From: Pyrinomonadaceae bacterium
GTDB taxonomy: Bacteria; Acidobacteriota; Blastocatellia; Pyrinomonadales; Pyrinomonadaceae
DNA: 7,270 bases
Direction of reading: 5' to 3'
Assembly (NCBI GenBank): GCA_026786155.1
Contig: JAJAYR010000512.1
Span: 1 to 7,270, forward strand
Shown: positions 1 through 5,874 of the stretch, in pieces
Layout of the letters: every line of letters begins with the position of its first letter
Position numbering within the stretch: position 1 is the first letter of the stretch
Translations under genes and position numbers: made by a program
Notes under the pieces: generated by a model
Seen by the model: only the letters and a program-made list of their open reading frames with translations
Databases searched by the model: none
What the model was told of the DNA's origin: nothing

Positions 1-17
1 ATCAAAGGCTTTTAAGA

Positions 18-938
18 TTATGTCGTCGGCTTGACTGCTTTTGATTTTCTCCAAATCGGCTTCGATAATTTACTTTCGCCCGCTTCGCGCCGGAAAATCG
101 TAATTTTTTTGGCATCGCCGCCTTTTGTTACTCCGCCCGCACTGTCAACGGCGCGTGAAAGCGTCGTCTGCGCCCGCGCGGAAATTTGTTTGGGATTGAC
201 CACGCCGCCGATGACGTAGATGGATTCGGCTTCCTGAACCGTAACAATATCGCCGCTCAAAACTTGCGGATTAGATTCCTTTTTTCCTTTTAATAAATCA
301 CTAATTCTGACGTTGATGTAGTTTGAACCGTTGTCCTGACTGGCGAGAACAAATCTTTCGCGGTTTTCTCCGGCGTTGGCGGCGGCATCGGATGTTTTTT
401 CGATTTGCTGCCGGCAATTCAACGTCGGCGGGCGATAAATTTGTATTTCGCCGCTGGCTTTATCGGTCAAACCGCCCGCCAAAATTATCAATTCGCTGAG
501 CAGCACCGGACGTTTTATCTGAAGCCTTTGCGGAGTTTTAATCGCCCCGTAAAGCAGCGACAGCGGACGATTCGAGCGGTCGAGGATTTTGACGACGACT
601 TTCGGTTCGCGCAAAATTTTGCCGTAGGCTTTACTGACCGCTTCGGCGACCGCTTCTTCAGTTTGGCAAAGCCCGTAAACCGGATTTTCGAGGAAATCGC
701 CGCCGTCCAAAAAACCTTCCGGGTTAAGTTTCCCGCGCCAATCATATTCGACGCTGCCGATAACATCAACGTCTATCAAGTCGCCCGGATGAATTAAATT
801 TGCTTCAGTTTCCTGAACCGAAATGGGATTGGAAACAATTTCGGGAGTTGAATCGGGAATTTGAGCCGAAGATGAGTGATGCAAAAAAAATATGCAAAAA
901 AAAACGGCGGAAAAGAGATATAACTTGCTGTCTTTCAT
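18..938 (-). CDS. Polysaccharide export protein with Poly_export and SLBB domains, C-terminus frameshifted
   Basis: A Wza/KpsD-type protein of the outer envelope, expected to form or gate the export channel for an exopolysaccharide. I start it at the ATG at 938 (306 aa) because this opens directly into a signal peptide: a Lys-containing head, a hydrophobic core at residues 6-19 and a likely cleavage after SSA around residue 25. A TTG at 1028 would add 30 residues that bury that signal. The Poly_export domain spans about 49-120 (LIHPGDLIDV start), followed by an SLBB unit at about 128-170, a variable linker and a second SLBB unit at about 240-283 (IYVIGGVVNP, then SAGGVTKGG). There is no clear lipobox, unlike Wza. 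The reading frame ends at 18-20, but another frame at 1-65 carries the expected continuation (DLEKIKSSQADDIILKAFD), so the true gene likely runs past the left edge. Family call is sure; the exact end is not. Confidence 0.88.
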   Translation of the reverse strand: MKDSKLYLFSAVFFCIFFLHHSSSAQIPDSTPEIVSNPISVQETEANLIHPGDLIDVDVIGSVEYDWRGKLNPEGFLDGGDFLENPVYGLCQTEEAVAEAVSKAYGKILREPKVVVKILDRSNRPLSLLYGAIKTPQRLQIKRPVLLSELIILAGGLTDKASGEIQIYRPPTLNCRQQIEKTSDAAANAGENRERFVLASQDNGSNYINVRISDLLKGKKESNPQVLSGDIVTVQEAESIYVIGGVVNPKQISARAQTTLSRAVDSAGGVTKGGDAKKITIFRREAGESKLSKPIWRKSKAVKPTT

Positions 939-1024
939 TACTAAAAAACTAAAACATTTTTTGAATTTCGCTTTTCTGATTTGATTCGGCACGGGCGAGT
1001 TCAAGGAATTCGATTTCAGCCGCG

Positions 1025-1255
1025 TCAATTTATTTTTAACGCACTAACTTTATCCTCTTCGGCTGATGGTTCGATTTTTCGTTTTTTCGACGGTTTCGAC
1101 GAAACCGTTCCGGGAATGGCAAAACCTTTGAATTCCCAATTGCAGTTGTCGCACAATAAATTGTATCGAAAGAGAAGTTTCGACCATAAAGGCGTTGGAC
1201 GATAGCCGCGCCGCACCCGGTTACTACTGCATCTCGGACATTTCTGAGTACTCAT
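1025..1255 (-). CDS. Small zinc-ribbon protein
   Basis: A 76-residue protein with two CxxC knuckles, Cys6/Cys9 (CPRC) and Cys35/Cys38 (CDNC), separated by 25 residues: the pattern of a structural zinc ribbon. The stretch between them is basic and aromatic (RRGYRPTPLW), and the tail after residue 50 is polar, charged and probably disordered. No catalytic domain is present, so a binding or adaptor role is more likely than an enzyme. The ATG at 1255 lies inside the preceding gene (overlap of 32 nt, different frame) and is preceded by AAGGGAA, which suggests translational coupling. The stop TGA sits 86 nt before the export protein's ATG, so all three genes are probably co-transcribed. The role is unknown. 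Confidence 0.8.
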   Translation of the reverse strand: MSTQKCPRCSSNRVRRGYRPTPLWSKLLFRYNLLCDNCNWEFKGFAIPGTVSSKPSKKRKIEPSAEEDKVSALKIN

Positions 1256-2261
1256 TTCCCTTTTTGTTTTTCCCCTTTTTTATTTTAATTTGCTTTTTTT
1301 CCAGTTCGGCAATTTCGCGCAGTTTTTCAATTTCCGCATTTATTTTCTCGGCAATCGTTTCCCGTTCGTCGGCGTTGACATCTTCGCGGGCGAGAAAAAA
1401 AAGCGCATCCCGATAAAGACTGACGGCGCGTTTGGAGTTGCCTTTGAAAGCCGCGCGTTCGGCTTGTTCAATCCAATGCGAAACCTTAATTGAAGCGATG
1501 AAAGTTTTTATCGCCAGTTCCGATTCGGTCAAACGCGGTTCGCTCGGATAAAACTGTAAAGCCGAATCTAAAATGCCCAGGGCTTCCTGCGCCGCGTTTA
1601 GTTTCTCAGAAATCGTAGCATAATTATGAGCTTTCTGCGACCAGGCGCGGGATTCGATTTCCGCCCAGGCTAACAAATGAAAATGATGCAAATCGCCGAC
1701 GATTTCGCGTCCGCGCCGCAAACCGGCTAAACGCGGCGAACCGACACCGACGGTTTCCATCTGTTTTTCAACGACCGAAAGATATTCGCTGCACGTTTCC
1801 AAAACCTCCCAATGCCCGTTTGAAAGATTACTCAAAACCCGCGCGGCTTCTGACTTTCGCTTGATTTCTTTAATAATTTCCGCGTTTTTTTCGAGTGATA
1901 ATTTGTTTGTTTGACCGCCGAGTCCGGGCGGAAGCGGAATGTAACTCAGCGTATCGTCAAGTTTTCTTTCGGTTAAGAGATACTGCTGACGCGCTTGTCT
2001 GAGAAAAATTTCGCGCACGACAATCGCGCCGCCCATAATAAAACCGGCTCCGATGCCTGCCGCCGCCATCGGAGATTCTTCGTTACCTTCGTGCAAAATT
2101 ATCCAGATGAAAAAAAAGAAAGCACTGGAAGCGATTATCGCCAAAGTGTAATAACCGATGACAGGCAGCCAGAACGGACGACGATACCGTACGCCTGAAC
2201 GCTCAAGGTTGGTTCGAGATAATTTTTTGACCTGGTATTGTCGGCTTAGTCGCTCGTTCAA
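1224..2261 (-). CDS. Two-helix membrane protein with TPR-like helical cytoplasmic domain
   Basis: A 345-residue protein I cannot assign to a named family. A basic N-terminus (about 1-30) is followed by two hydrophobic helices at about 33-56 and 64-82, the second glycine- and alanine-rich. The rest is soluble and almost wholly helical, with repeated Ala/Leu/Glu patterns from about 125 to 300 that look like degenerate TPR units (for example the segments near LNAAQEALGILDSALQFYP and AFKGNSKRAVSLYRDALFF). The C-terminus is a Lys-rich coiled segment. The start is TTG at 2261, chosen because a perfect GAGGAG lies 6 nt upstream. It is the first gene of the minus-strand run ending in the SLBB export protein, so a scaffold role at the membrane in envelope polysaccharide work is possible, though this is inference from position. 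Confidence 0.8.
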   Translation of the reverse strand: MNERLSRQYQVKKLSRTNLERSGVRYRRPFWLPVIGYYTLAIIASSAFFFFIWIILHEGNEESPMAAAGIGAGFIMGGAIVVREIFLRQARQQYLLTERKLDDTLSYIPLPPGLGGQTNKLSLEKNAEIIKEIKRKSEAARVLSNLSNGHWEVLETCSEYLSVVEKQMETVGVGSPRLAGLRRGREIVGDLHHFHLLAWAEIESRAWSQKAHNYATISEKLNAAQEALGILDSALQFYPSEPRLTESELAIKTFIASIKVSHWIEQAERAAFKGNSKRAVSLYRDALFFLAREDVNADERETIAEKINAEIEKLREIAELEKKQIKIKKGKNKKGNEYSEMSEMQ

Positions 2262-2267
2262 TTTTTG

Positions 2268-2273
2268 CTCCTC
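2268..2273 (-). promoter_or_regulatory. Shine-Dalgarno site GAGGAG fixing a TTG start
   Basis: GAGGAG on the minus strand, six nucleotides before the TTG at 2261. It is the strongest ribosome binding site in the window and is the reason for choosing the non-ATG start of the membrane/TPR-like gene. Confidence 0.7.
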
Positions 2274-2326
2274 AAATTATTTTGTCGGCTTTGTCAATTG
2301 GCGGAAATTGCAAGCAAAAACTCCTC

Positions 2327-2358
2327 TTTATAGTGAAATTTTCCGTCGCGGTTGTCAA
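2327..2358 (-). promoter_or_regulatory. Possible sigma70-type promoter for the 2261-to-18 gene run
   Basis: On the minus strand a perfect TTGACA (2358-2353) is followed by TATAAA (2332-2327). The spacer is 20 nt, longer than the usual 16-18, so strength is doubtful. A transcript would start near 2320 and leave a leader of about 58 nt before the TTG at 2261. Position in the divergent gap between 2261 and 2413 is right for a promoter. Confidence 0.3.
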
Positions 2359-2374
2359 TGCTAAAAAAATTTTA

Positions 2375-2403
2375 ATGACAAAGCGAGATTTCTGTTGTAG
2401 ATT
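2375..2403 (+). promoter_or_regulatory. Possible sigma70-type promoter for the small gene pair
   Basis: ATGACA (2375-2380), an exact 17-nt spacer, then TAGATT (2398-2403). The hexamers match consensus at 5/6 and 4/6. Start of transcription would be about 2410, only a few bases before the ATG at 2413, which agrees with the absence of any Shine-Dalgarno sequence there. Confidence 0.35.
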
Positions 2404-2412
2404 TTCAAATAG

Positions 2413-2577
2413 ATGACAGTCAGGAAAAAGAAAAAACCGGAACGTCCGATCTTCGACGCGATTCGCAAACCGACCGCGCCGCCGGGTCAGAAATTCGGCA
2501 GCGACAAACCGGATGAAAAGGCAAATCCGGCGCGGCGCAAAATCAAACACAAAAAACTCGAAGATACGGAAAACTGA
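2413..2577 (+). CDS. Small basic protein of unknown function (54 aa)
   Basis: An ATG at 2413 opens a 54-codon frame ending in TGA at 2575-2577. The product is strongly basic and rich in Lys, Arg and Pro: a KKKK block at residues 5-8, a central RPIFDAIRKPTAPPGQKFG segment and a basic tail (ARRKIKHKK). There is no signal peptide, membrane helix or Cys. Such a composition suggests a nucleic-acid- or ribosome-associated peptide, but no family is recognised. Support for a real gene: it fills the space after a plausible promoter and its stop is followed after a single base by the ATG of the next gene, the classical arrangement for coupled translation. A 106-residue frame on the opposite strand overlaps it but has no start signal or sensible composition. 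Confidence 0.6.
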   Translation: MTVRKKKKPERPIFDAIRKPTAPPGQKFGSDKPDEKANPARRKIKHKKLEDTEN

Positions 2578-2578
2578 A

Positions 2579-2800
2579 ATGAATTTTTTCAAAAAGTATT
2601 ATCAAAAAATCGTTCCGCCGAGCGTTTGGGCGCGACCGGAAATGCCGGTAACTTTCCGCGCCGAAGTGATGCCGGGCAAAAGCCGCGAGGAAAGAACTTT
2701 TCGGATTCGGGAAGTTTTCAGAAACGGGCGCGTAACGCTTTACGATTTCGCGGGCGAACATCGTAAGAACGAATTTGAAGCGATTAACTTTAAAAAGTGA
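2579..2800 (+). CDS. Small hypothetical protein (73 aa), coupled to the 54-aa gene
   Basis: A 73-residue protein starting at the ATG at 2579, one base after the stop of the upstream small gene (TGAAATG). The frame is open further upstream to an ATG at 2513, but that would lie wholly inside the preceding gene and add an atypical Lys/Arg/Asn stretch, so the shorter form is preferred. The N-terminus is basic (MNFFKKYYQK); the rest alternates hydrophobic and charged residues in a way that fits a small beta-rich fold (VTFRAEV, FRIREVF, RVTLYDF, EFEAINF). No Cys, no membrane helix, no motif I recognise. It ends 27 nt from the stop of the convergent MBL-fold gene, with no strong terminator between. 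Confidence 0.6.
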   Translation: MNFFKKYYQKIVPPSVWARPEMPVTFRAEVMPGKSREERTFRIREVFRNGRVTLYDFAGEHRKNEFEAINFKK

Positions 2801-2827
2801 AAGGCGAGCGCAATTCGTATTTGCACG

Positions 2828-3607
2828 TTACCACTCATAAACTTGTCCGACTTCGAGAATCTGCAAGTTTTCGATTTGCAACTCTTCAATCTGCTTGACG
2901 ACTTCATCACGATACATCGGTTTGATATTGACGACGTAAATCGCGCATTCCTTTCGATTAAATTTCGCCAATTCCTTCTGCAAATTTCGCGGCGTTAAAT
3001 GATGCGAATTTTCGGCTAATTCTTCCAGTTCGTTCGGGAAAGCACATTCAATCAAAAGCGCGGAAAGATTCGTCTCCGCGTTGACCGTCTGCCAGAAATC
3101 GCTCATCTCCGCCGTATCGCCGGTTAAAGCGATGGTGGTTTTAGCGTCGGAAACGATGAAACCGACCGTCGGAACTTTGTGATTGACCGAAATGGATTTT
3201 ATCCGCAGATGTTTGACGGTAAATTCCCTGCCCGCTTCAAACGGCTGATACTGCATGACCGACGCGCCGTTTTTGTTTTTCAATTCGGAAAAGCGCGGGT
3301 AAATTTCCCAGTTAAAAATATCGCGCTCCAGAGTTTCAAGAACTTCCGCCGAACAATAAACGCGGACGGGCGCGTCCAAACCGGCAAATAAATCATCAAT
3401 AAAAAGCGGCAGACCGGCGATGTGGTCGAGGTGCGCGTGAGTTAAAACAACGTCCCGAATCTGTTTTTTCTGCGCCGTCGTCGTCGCCATCGCCAAACTT
3501 CCCGCGTCAATCGCCACGCGGTCGTCAACGACGAAACACGAAAGATGCTGCCGCCGCGAAGCCGTCCCGTTTTCGTCAAAAGTGCTGGGCAGAAGTTGAA
3601 TTTTCAT
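2828..3607 (-). CDS. Metallo-beta-lactamase-fold hydrolase, class II cyclic-nucleotide phosphodiesterase-like
   Basis: A soluble cytoplasmic metallo-hydrolase of 259 aa from the ATG at 3607; a TTG at 3655 would extend it into the upstream gene with unsupported sequence. The metal-binding motif THAHLDH lies at 56-62 (His57, His59, Asp61, His62), preceded by VAIDAG at 31-36. Further expected ligands are His143 (VNHKVPT), Asp164 in TGDT, and His202/His203 in the SHHLTP segment. The HxHLDH motif followed by I-A-G-L is close to the class II cAMP phosphodiesterase signature (PdeA/Pde1 family), and ECAF near 187-190 also fits that group. The general fold is sure; cleavage of cyclic nucleotides is likely but not shown, and other MBL phosphodiesterases remain possible. 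It lies 13 nt after the SDR gene, so the two are presumably one transcript. Confidence 0.85.
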   Translation of the reverse strand: MKIQLLPSTFDENGTASRRQHLSCFVVDDRVAIDAGSLAMATTTAQKKQIRDVVLTHAHLDHIAGLPLFIDDLFAGLDAPVRVYCSAEVLETLERDIFNWEIYPRFSELKNKNGASVMQYQPFEAGREFTVKHLRIKSISVNHKVPTVGFIVSDAKTTIALTGDTAEMSDFWQTVNAETNLSALLIECAFPNELEELAENSHHLTPRNLQKELAKFNRKECAIYVVNIKPMYRDEVVKQIEELQIENLQILEVGQVYEW

Positions 3608-3620
3608 AAATTTACAAAAT

Positions 3621-4388
3621 TTATCGGGCGCAGGTTTGAGCGCGTCCGCCGTCAATTTCGTAAGTCGCGCCCGTGATCCACGAAGCCTTTTCCGATGCCA
3701 GATAATAAATCAATTCAGCAACTTCGCGTGGTTCGCCGACGCGCCCAATCGGATGCGTCTTTTTCGAGTTTTCCAAAAAATTCTGATAATCTTCGTCCGC
3801 CATCCCGCCGCGTTTGTGCAGACTCGTGACGACCACGCCCGGATTGACGGCGTTGACCCGAATCCCTTTTTCTGCGAGTTCAAGCGCGGAACAGCGCGTT
3901 AATTGGTCAACCGCCGCTTTTGAAACGCAGTAAGCCAGCACGTTCGGAAAGGAACGAGTTCCGGCGACGCTCGAAACATTGACGATGTTTCCCCGCGTTT
4001 TTTCGAGGTGCGGCAGACATTTCTGCGACACATTAAAAACGGCGCGAAGATTGATATTCATCATTTTGTCCCAATCGTCGAGCGTCGTCGTTTCGATTGA
4101 ACCGTTCAGAATGATGCCCGCCGCGTTCACCAAAACGTCAATCTGACCGAATGTTTCAATCGTATTACTAACGGCTTTTTCGATTTGCGTCGCTTCGAGA
4201 ACGTCGGCGAGTTCGGGTTTTAGAGTGCCTTTAAAAGACTGCGCTTCATCGCGCAAAGAATTTAATTCCTTTTCATTTCTGCCGAGAGCGACGACTTTCG
4301 CGCCGTTTTCGGCGAACAGCAAGGCGGTGGCGCGTCCGATTCCGCTACTCGCGCCGGTGATAAAACAAACTTTTTCGTGCATATTCAT
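3621..4388 (-). CDS. SDR-family NAD(P)-dependent oxidoreductase
   Basis: A classical short-chain dehydrogenase/reductase, 255 aa from the ATG at 4388, the usual size. A GTG at 4427 would add 13 unconserved residues; an ATG at 4382 is equally possible. The Rossmann motif TGASSGIG is at 11-18, NAAG at 88-91, the structural Asn at about 113 (NINL), catalytic Ser140 (VSSVAG), Tyr153 and Lys157 (YxxxK), and a PG motif at about 183-184. The C-terminal IDGG at 245-248 is typical of FabG-like and glucose-dehydrogenase-like members. All catalytic residues are present, so it should be active, interconverting a carbonyl and an alcohol with NAD(P)H. The substrate cannot be read from the sequence. The residue after the second beta-strand region (ALGRNEKE) suggests NADP use, as an inference. 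No good Shine-Dalgarno site is seen. Confidence 0.93.
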   Translation of the reverse strand: MNMHEKVCFITGASSGIGRATALLFAENGAKVVALGRNEKELNSLRDEAQSFKGTLKPELADVLEATQIEKAVSNTIETFGQIDVLVNAAGIILNGSIETTTLDDWDKMMNINLRAVFNVSQKCLPHLEKTRGNIVNVSSVAGTRSFPNVLAYCVSKAAVDQLTRCSALELAEKGIRVNAVNPGVVVTSLHKRGGMADEDYQNFLENSKKTHPIGRVGEPREVAELIYYLASEKASWITGATYEIDGGRAQTCAR

Positions 4389-4481
4389 TCGATTGTGCGA
4401 ACTTTTAATGCAGTTTAGCACAAACACCTTATTTTGAGTTTATCCAAAACATCTAATTCACATCGGTTTCCTGACTCGTTC

Positions 4482-4524
4482 AAACAAAAAATCAAGGACA
4501 GCCAAAATATGACTGTCCTTGATT
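4482..4524 (-). terminator. Intrinsic terminator of the 75-aa gene
   Basis: A perfect 12-bp stem (4490-4501 with 4513-4524; arm AATCAAGGACAG) closes an 11-nt loop. On the minus strand it is followed by TTTTT and a further T-rich run. It lies 67 nt beyond the stop codon at 4592, so it ends that gene's transcript and insulates it from the SDR gene downstream. Confidence 0.85.
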
Positions 4525-4591
4525 AAATTAGAGATTACGGTTCTTGAAAAATCTTTATTTGAGCTTTGTCAGACTAAGTTTGTAGGAAAAA

Positions 4592-4819
4592 CTACAAGCC
4601 ATTCGTTTGCGGCTGCGGCGTAAGGAATTTTTCGATTGCTTGTTTCGTTTCATCGCGGCGACGCTGTTGAAATTCGTTGACCCAATTAGAAACCGTCGAA
4701 ACCATTTCACGCGCCGCCTGTTTTGATTTCTTCTCGATTACTATGGATTTTTCCAGCGGTTTCCCGGCGACTTTGATTTCGCCTTTTTTGATAATTTTTA
4801 TTTTTGCTTTGTCTGTCAT
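4592..4819 (-). CDS. Small charged hypothetical protein (75 aa)
   Basis: A 75-residue protein from the ATG at 4819, preceded by AAAGGAAAA with AGGA 10 nt upstream. A TTG at 4906 in the same frame would add 29 residues but has no ribosome site. The first half is Lys/Ile-rich with an alternating pattern that suggests a beta hairpin (KIKIIKKGEIKVAGKPLEKSI); the second half (about 38-68) is an amphipathic helix with a basic patch (QQRRRDE). No Cys, no membrane helix, no recognised family. It is monocistronic, with a promoter somewhere in the 323-nt divergent gap and a strong terminator behind it, so it is likely expressed on its own. Small nucleic-acid-binding or stress proteins can look like this, but nothing proves it. 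Confidence 0.65.
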   Translation of the reverse strand: MTDKAKIKIIKKGEIKVAGKPLEKSIVIEKKSKQAAREMVSTVSNWVNEFQQRRRDETKQAIEKFLTPQPQTNGL

Positions 4820-4960
4820 TATATGATTTTCCTTTATGTATGAATCCGATACTAAAAAGATTGGTTTTAGTTTTCTCGATTTTTGTTTATGCAAACTTAA
4901 TGCCAAGTTTAGACGTTTGAGAAAATTGAATTTGCAGCAATCTTTTCGGGTATGTTTTTA

Positions 4961-4975
4961 TTTGCATTCTGCAAA
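4961..4975. repeat. Short palindrome TTTGCA-N3-TGCAAA
   Basis: Perfect 6-bp arms around a 3-nt centre in the middle of the divergent gap. The dyad shape and location would suit an operator for a dimeric regulator; no family assignment is possible. Confidence 0.4.
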
Positions 4976-5002
4976 GCTAATGAATTTTATTTTGCGCTTT
5001 GC
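4971..5002. repeat. Inverted repeat GCAAAGC / GCTTTGC
   Basis: Perfect 7-bp arms (4971-4977 and 4996-5002) around an 18-nt AT-rich centre. The left arm shares bases with the neighbouring TTTGCA palindrome, so the two foldings exclude one another. Confidence 0.4.
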
Positions 5003-5142
5003 TAAGTCTGTCTAACGCCCGAAGATTTGTTTTTGTTCCAACTATTTTTCAAAAGGCTTTTACTTAAACGCTTTGGCGGGCAATTTCCAGACATCGCAAT
5101 CAAATCGTCAAACGGCATAAACATTGCCCTTGTAAAACACCG

Positions 5143-5874
5143 ATGAACCTGACCGATTTATTTATTATTTATTTTGCCGTCGGCGCACCGCTGGCGGTTT
5201 ATTATTTTCTGCAAAACCGCAGCGACGGCAAGATTGCTTTGTTTTGGCTGAAAAATCTGCTCGTCTTTCTTTTTTGGATGCCTTTTGCCGTGTCTCTTTT
5301 GCTGCAAAGACAAAATCGCCGCAGTCTTTCTAATCTGAATTTCTTTGACCCGATTTTCGCCAAAGATTCCGGCGAAGAAAGAATTTCCACGCTTCAGAAA
5401 CAAATCGAAATCGTTTTGCTCAAAAGCAATCTGGACCGTTCGATTTTCGATTTGCGTGAAACGATTGAGCGTTTCGTCGGTTTGACGCTCGCCTCTGAAA
5501 TTGACGGGAAACTTTATTCGGAAAAAGAATTTCTTCGCGCGGCAGGAAATTCTAATGAAAAACTCGGCGCAATTTGTCTCGACCGACGCAACCGAAACAA
5601 ACTCGCGCGTCATCAAACCGAAGCGCGTCGAGATTTTCTGCAATTTGTCGAACAATTATCCGACTCGATTTCAGACACGGAAACGCTCGAACATTCGACG
5701 GTCGAAATCGTTAAAATTTTAGAGGACGCGGCGGCGCGGCGCAGTCTCGAAAAAATGTTTGCGGAAAATCTGCAAACCGGAAAACTTCCAAGCGTCAAAT
5801 ACTCGGAGAAAGATTTATGGAAACCACAAGAACGCCAACCGCTACGCATCGAAACGATTTCGACCCGTTTATAA
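5143..5874 (+). CDS. Membrane-anchored protein of unknown function (243 aa)
   Basis: Two hydrophobic helices at about 5-23 and 33-54 are joined by a short polar loop; a strongly basic stretch (QRQNRRS) follows the second helix, which by the positive-inside rule puts the remaining 190 residues in the cytoplasm. That soluble part is rich in charged helices (for example about 80-120 and 155-205) and has coiled-coil character; it ends in a Pro/Arg-rich tail. No enzymatic motif or known family is seen. The ATG at 5143 has no clear Shine-Dalgarno site, though the residues right after it already form the first helix, so the start is reasonable. The end overlaps the following membrane gene by 58 nt in another frame, indicating coupled expression and probably a shared complex. 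Confidence 0.75.
   Translation: MNLTDLFIIYFAVGAPLAVYYFLQNRSDGKIALFWLKNLLVFLFWMPFAVSLLLQRQNRRSLSNLNFFDPIFAKDSGEERISTLQKQIEIVLLKSNLDRSIFDLRETIERFVGLTLASEIDGKLYSEKEFLRAAGNSNEKLGAICLDRRNRNKLARHQTEARRDFLQFVEQLSDSISDTETLEHSTVEIVKILEDAAARRSLEKMFAENLQTGKLPSVKYSEKDLWKPQERQPLRIETISTRL
5805..5808 (+). promoter_or_regulatory. Shine-Dalgarno site GGAG inside the upstream gene
   Basis: GGAG followed by AAAG, eight nucleotides before the ATG at 5817. It lies within the coding region of the preceding gene and supports the early start that creates the 58-nt overlap. Confidence 0.6.

Larger units (their letters stand above)
4820..5142. other. Divergent intergenic region
   Basis: A 323-nt AT-rich gap between the leftward 75-aa gene and the rightward membrane-protein gene. 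It must hold both promoters, yet I find no pair of hexamers good enough to name. It contains two inverted repeats in its middle (described separately) and several TTTGCA/TGCAAA words. The only open frames are a dozen codons or fewer. Confidence 0.6.

Noticed and set aside
405..797. 130-codon plus-strand frame opposite the SLBB gene
   Set aside because: It is antisense to a well-supported export protein, its translation is low-complexity Arg/Phe-rich, and it has no ribosome site.
939..1028. TTG start at 1028 extending the export protein by 30 residues
   Set aside because: It would place a basic non-hydrophobic stretch ahead of an otherwise normal signal peptide; the ATG at 938 is the better start.
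2272..2592. 106-codon minus-strand frame across the small gene pair
   Set aside because: Phe/Arg-rich composition typical of an antisense shadow; the plus-strand pair has promoter-like hexamers and a coupled stop/start.
4428..4530. The 12-bp inverted repeat as a transposon end or CRISPR-like repeat
   Set aside because: It occurs once, has a T-run on the correct side for the 75-aa gene and no transposase or second copy nearby; it is a terminator.
4978..5142. Small 11-codon frame starting at 4980 in the divergent gap
   Set aside because: Too short, inside an inverted repeat, and without a ribosome site.
5158..5655. 165-codon minus-strand frame inside the first membrane gene
   Set aside because: Long only because of codon bias in the real gene; composition (Arg, Phe, Lys-rich) is unlike a protein and the sense strand has clear membrane helices.
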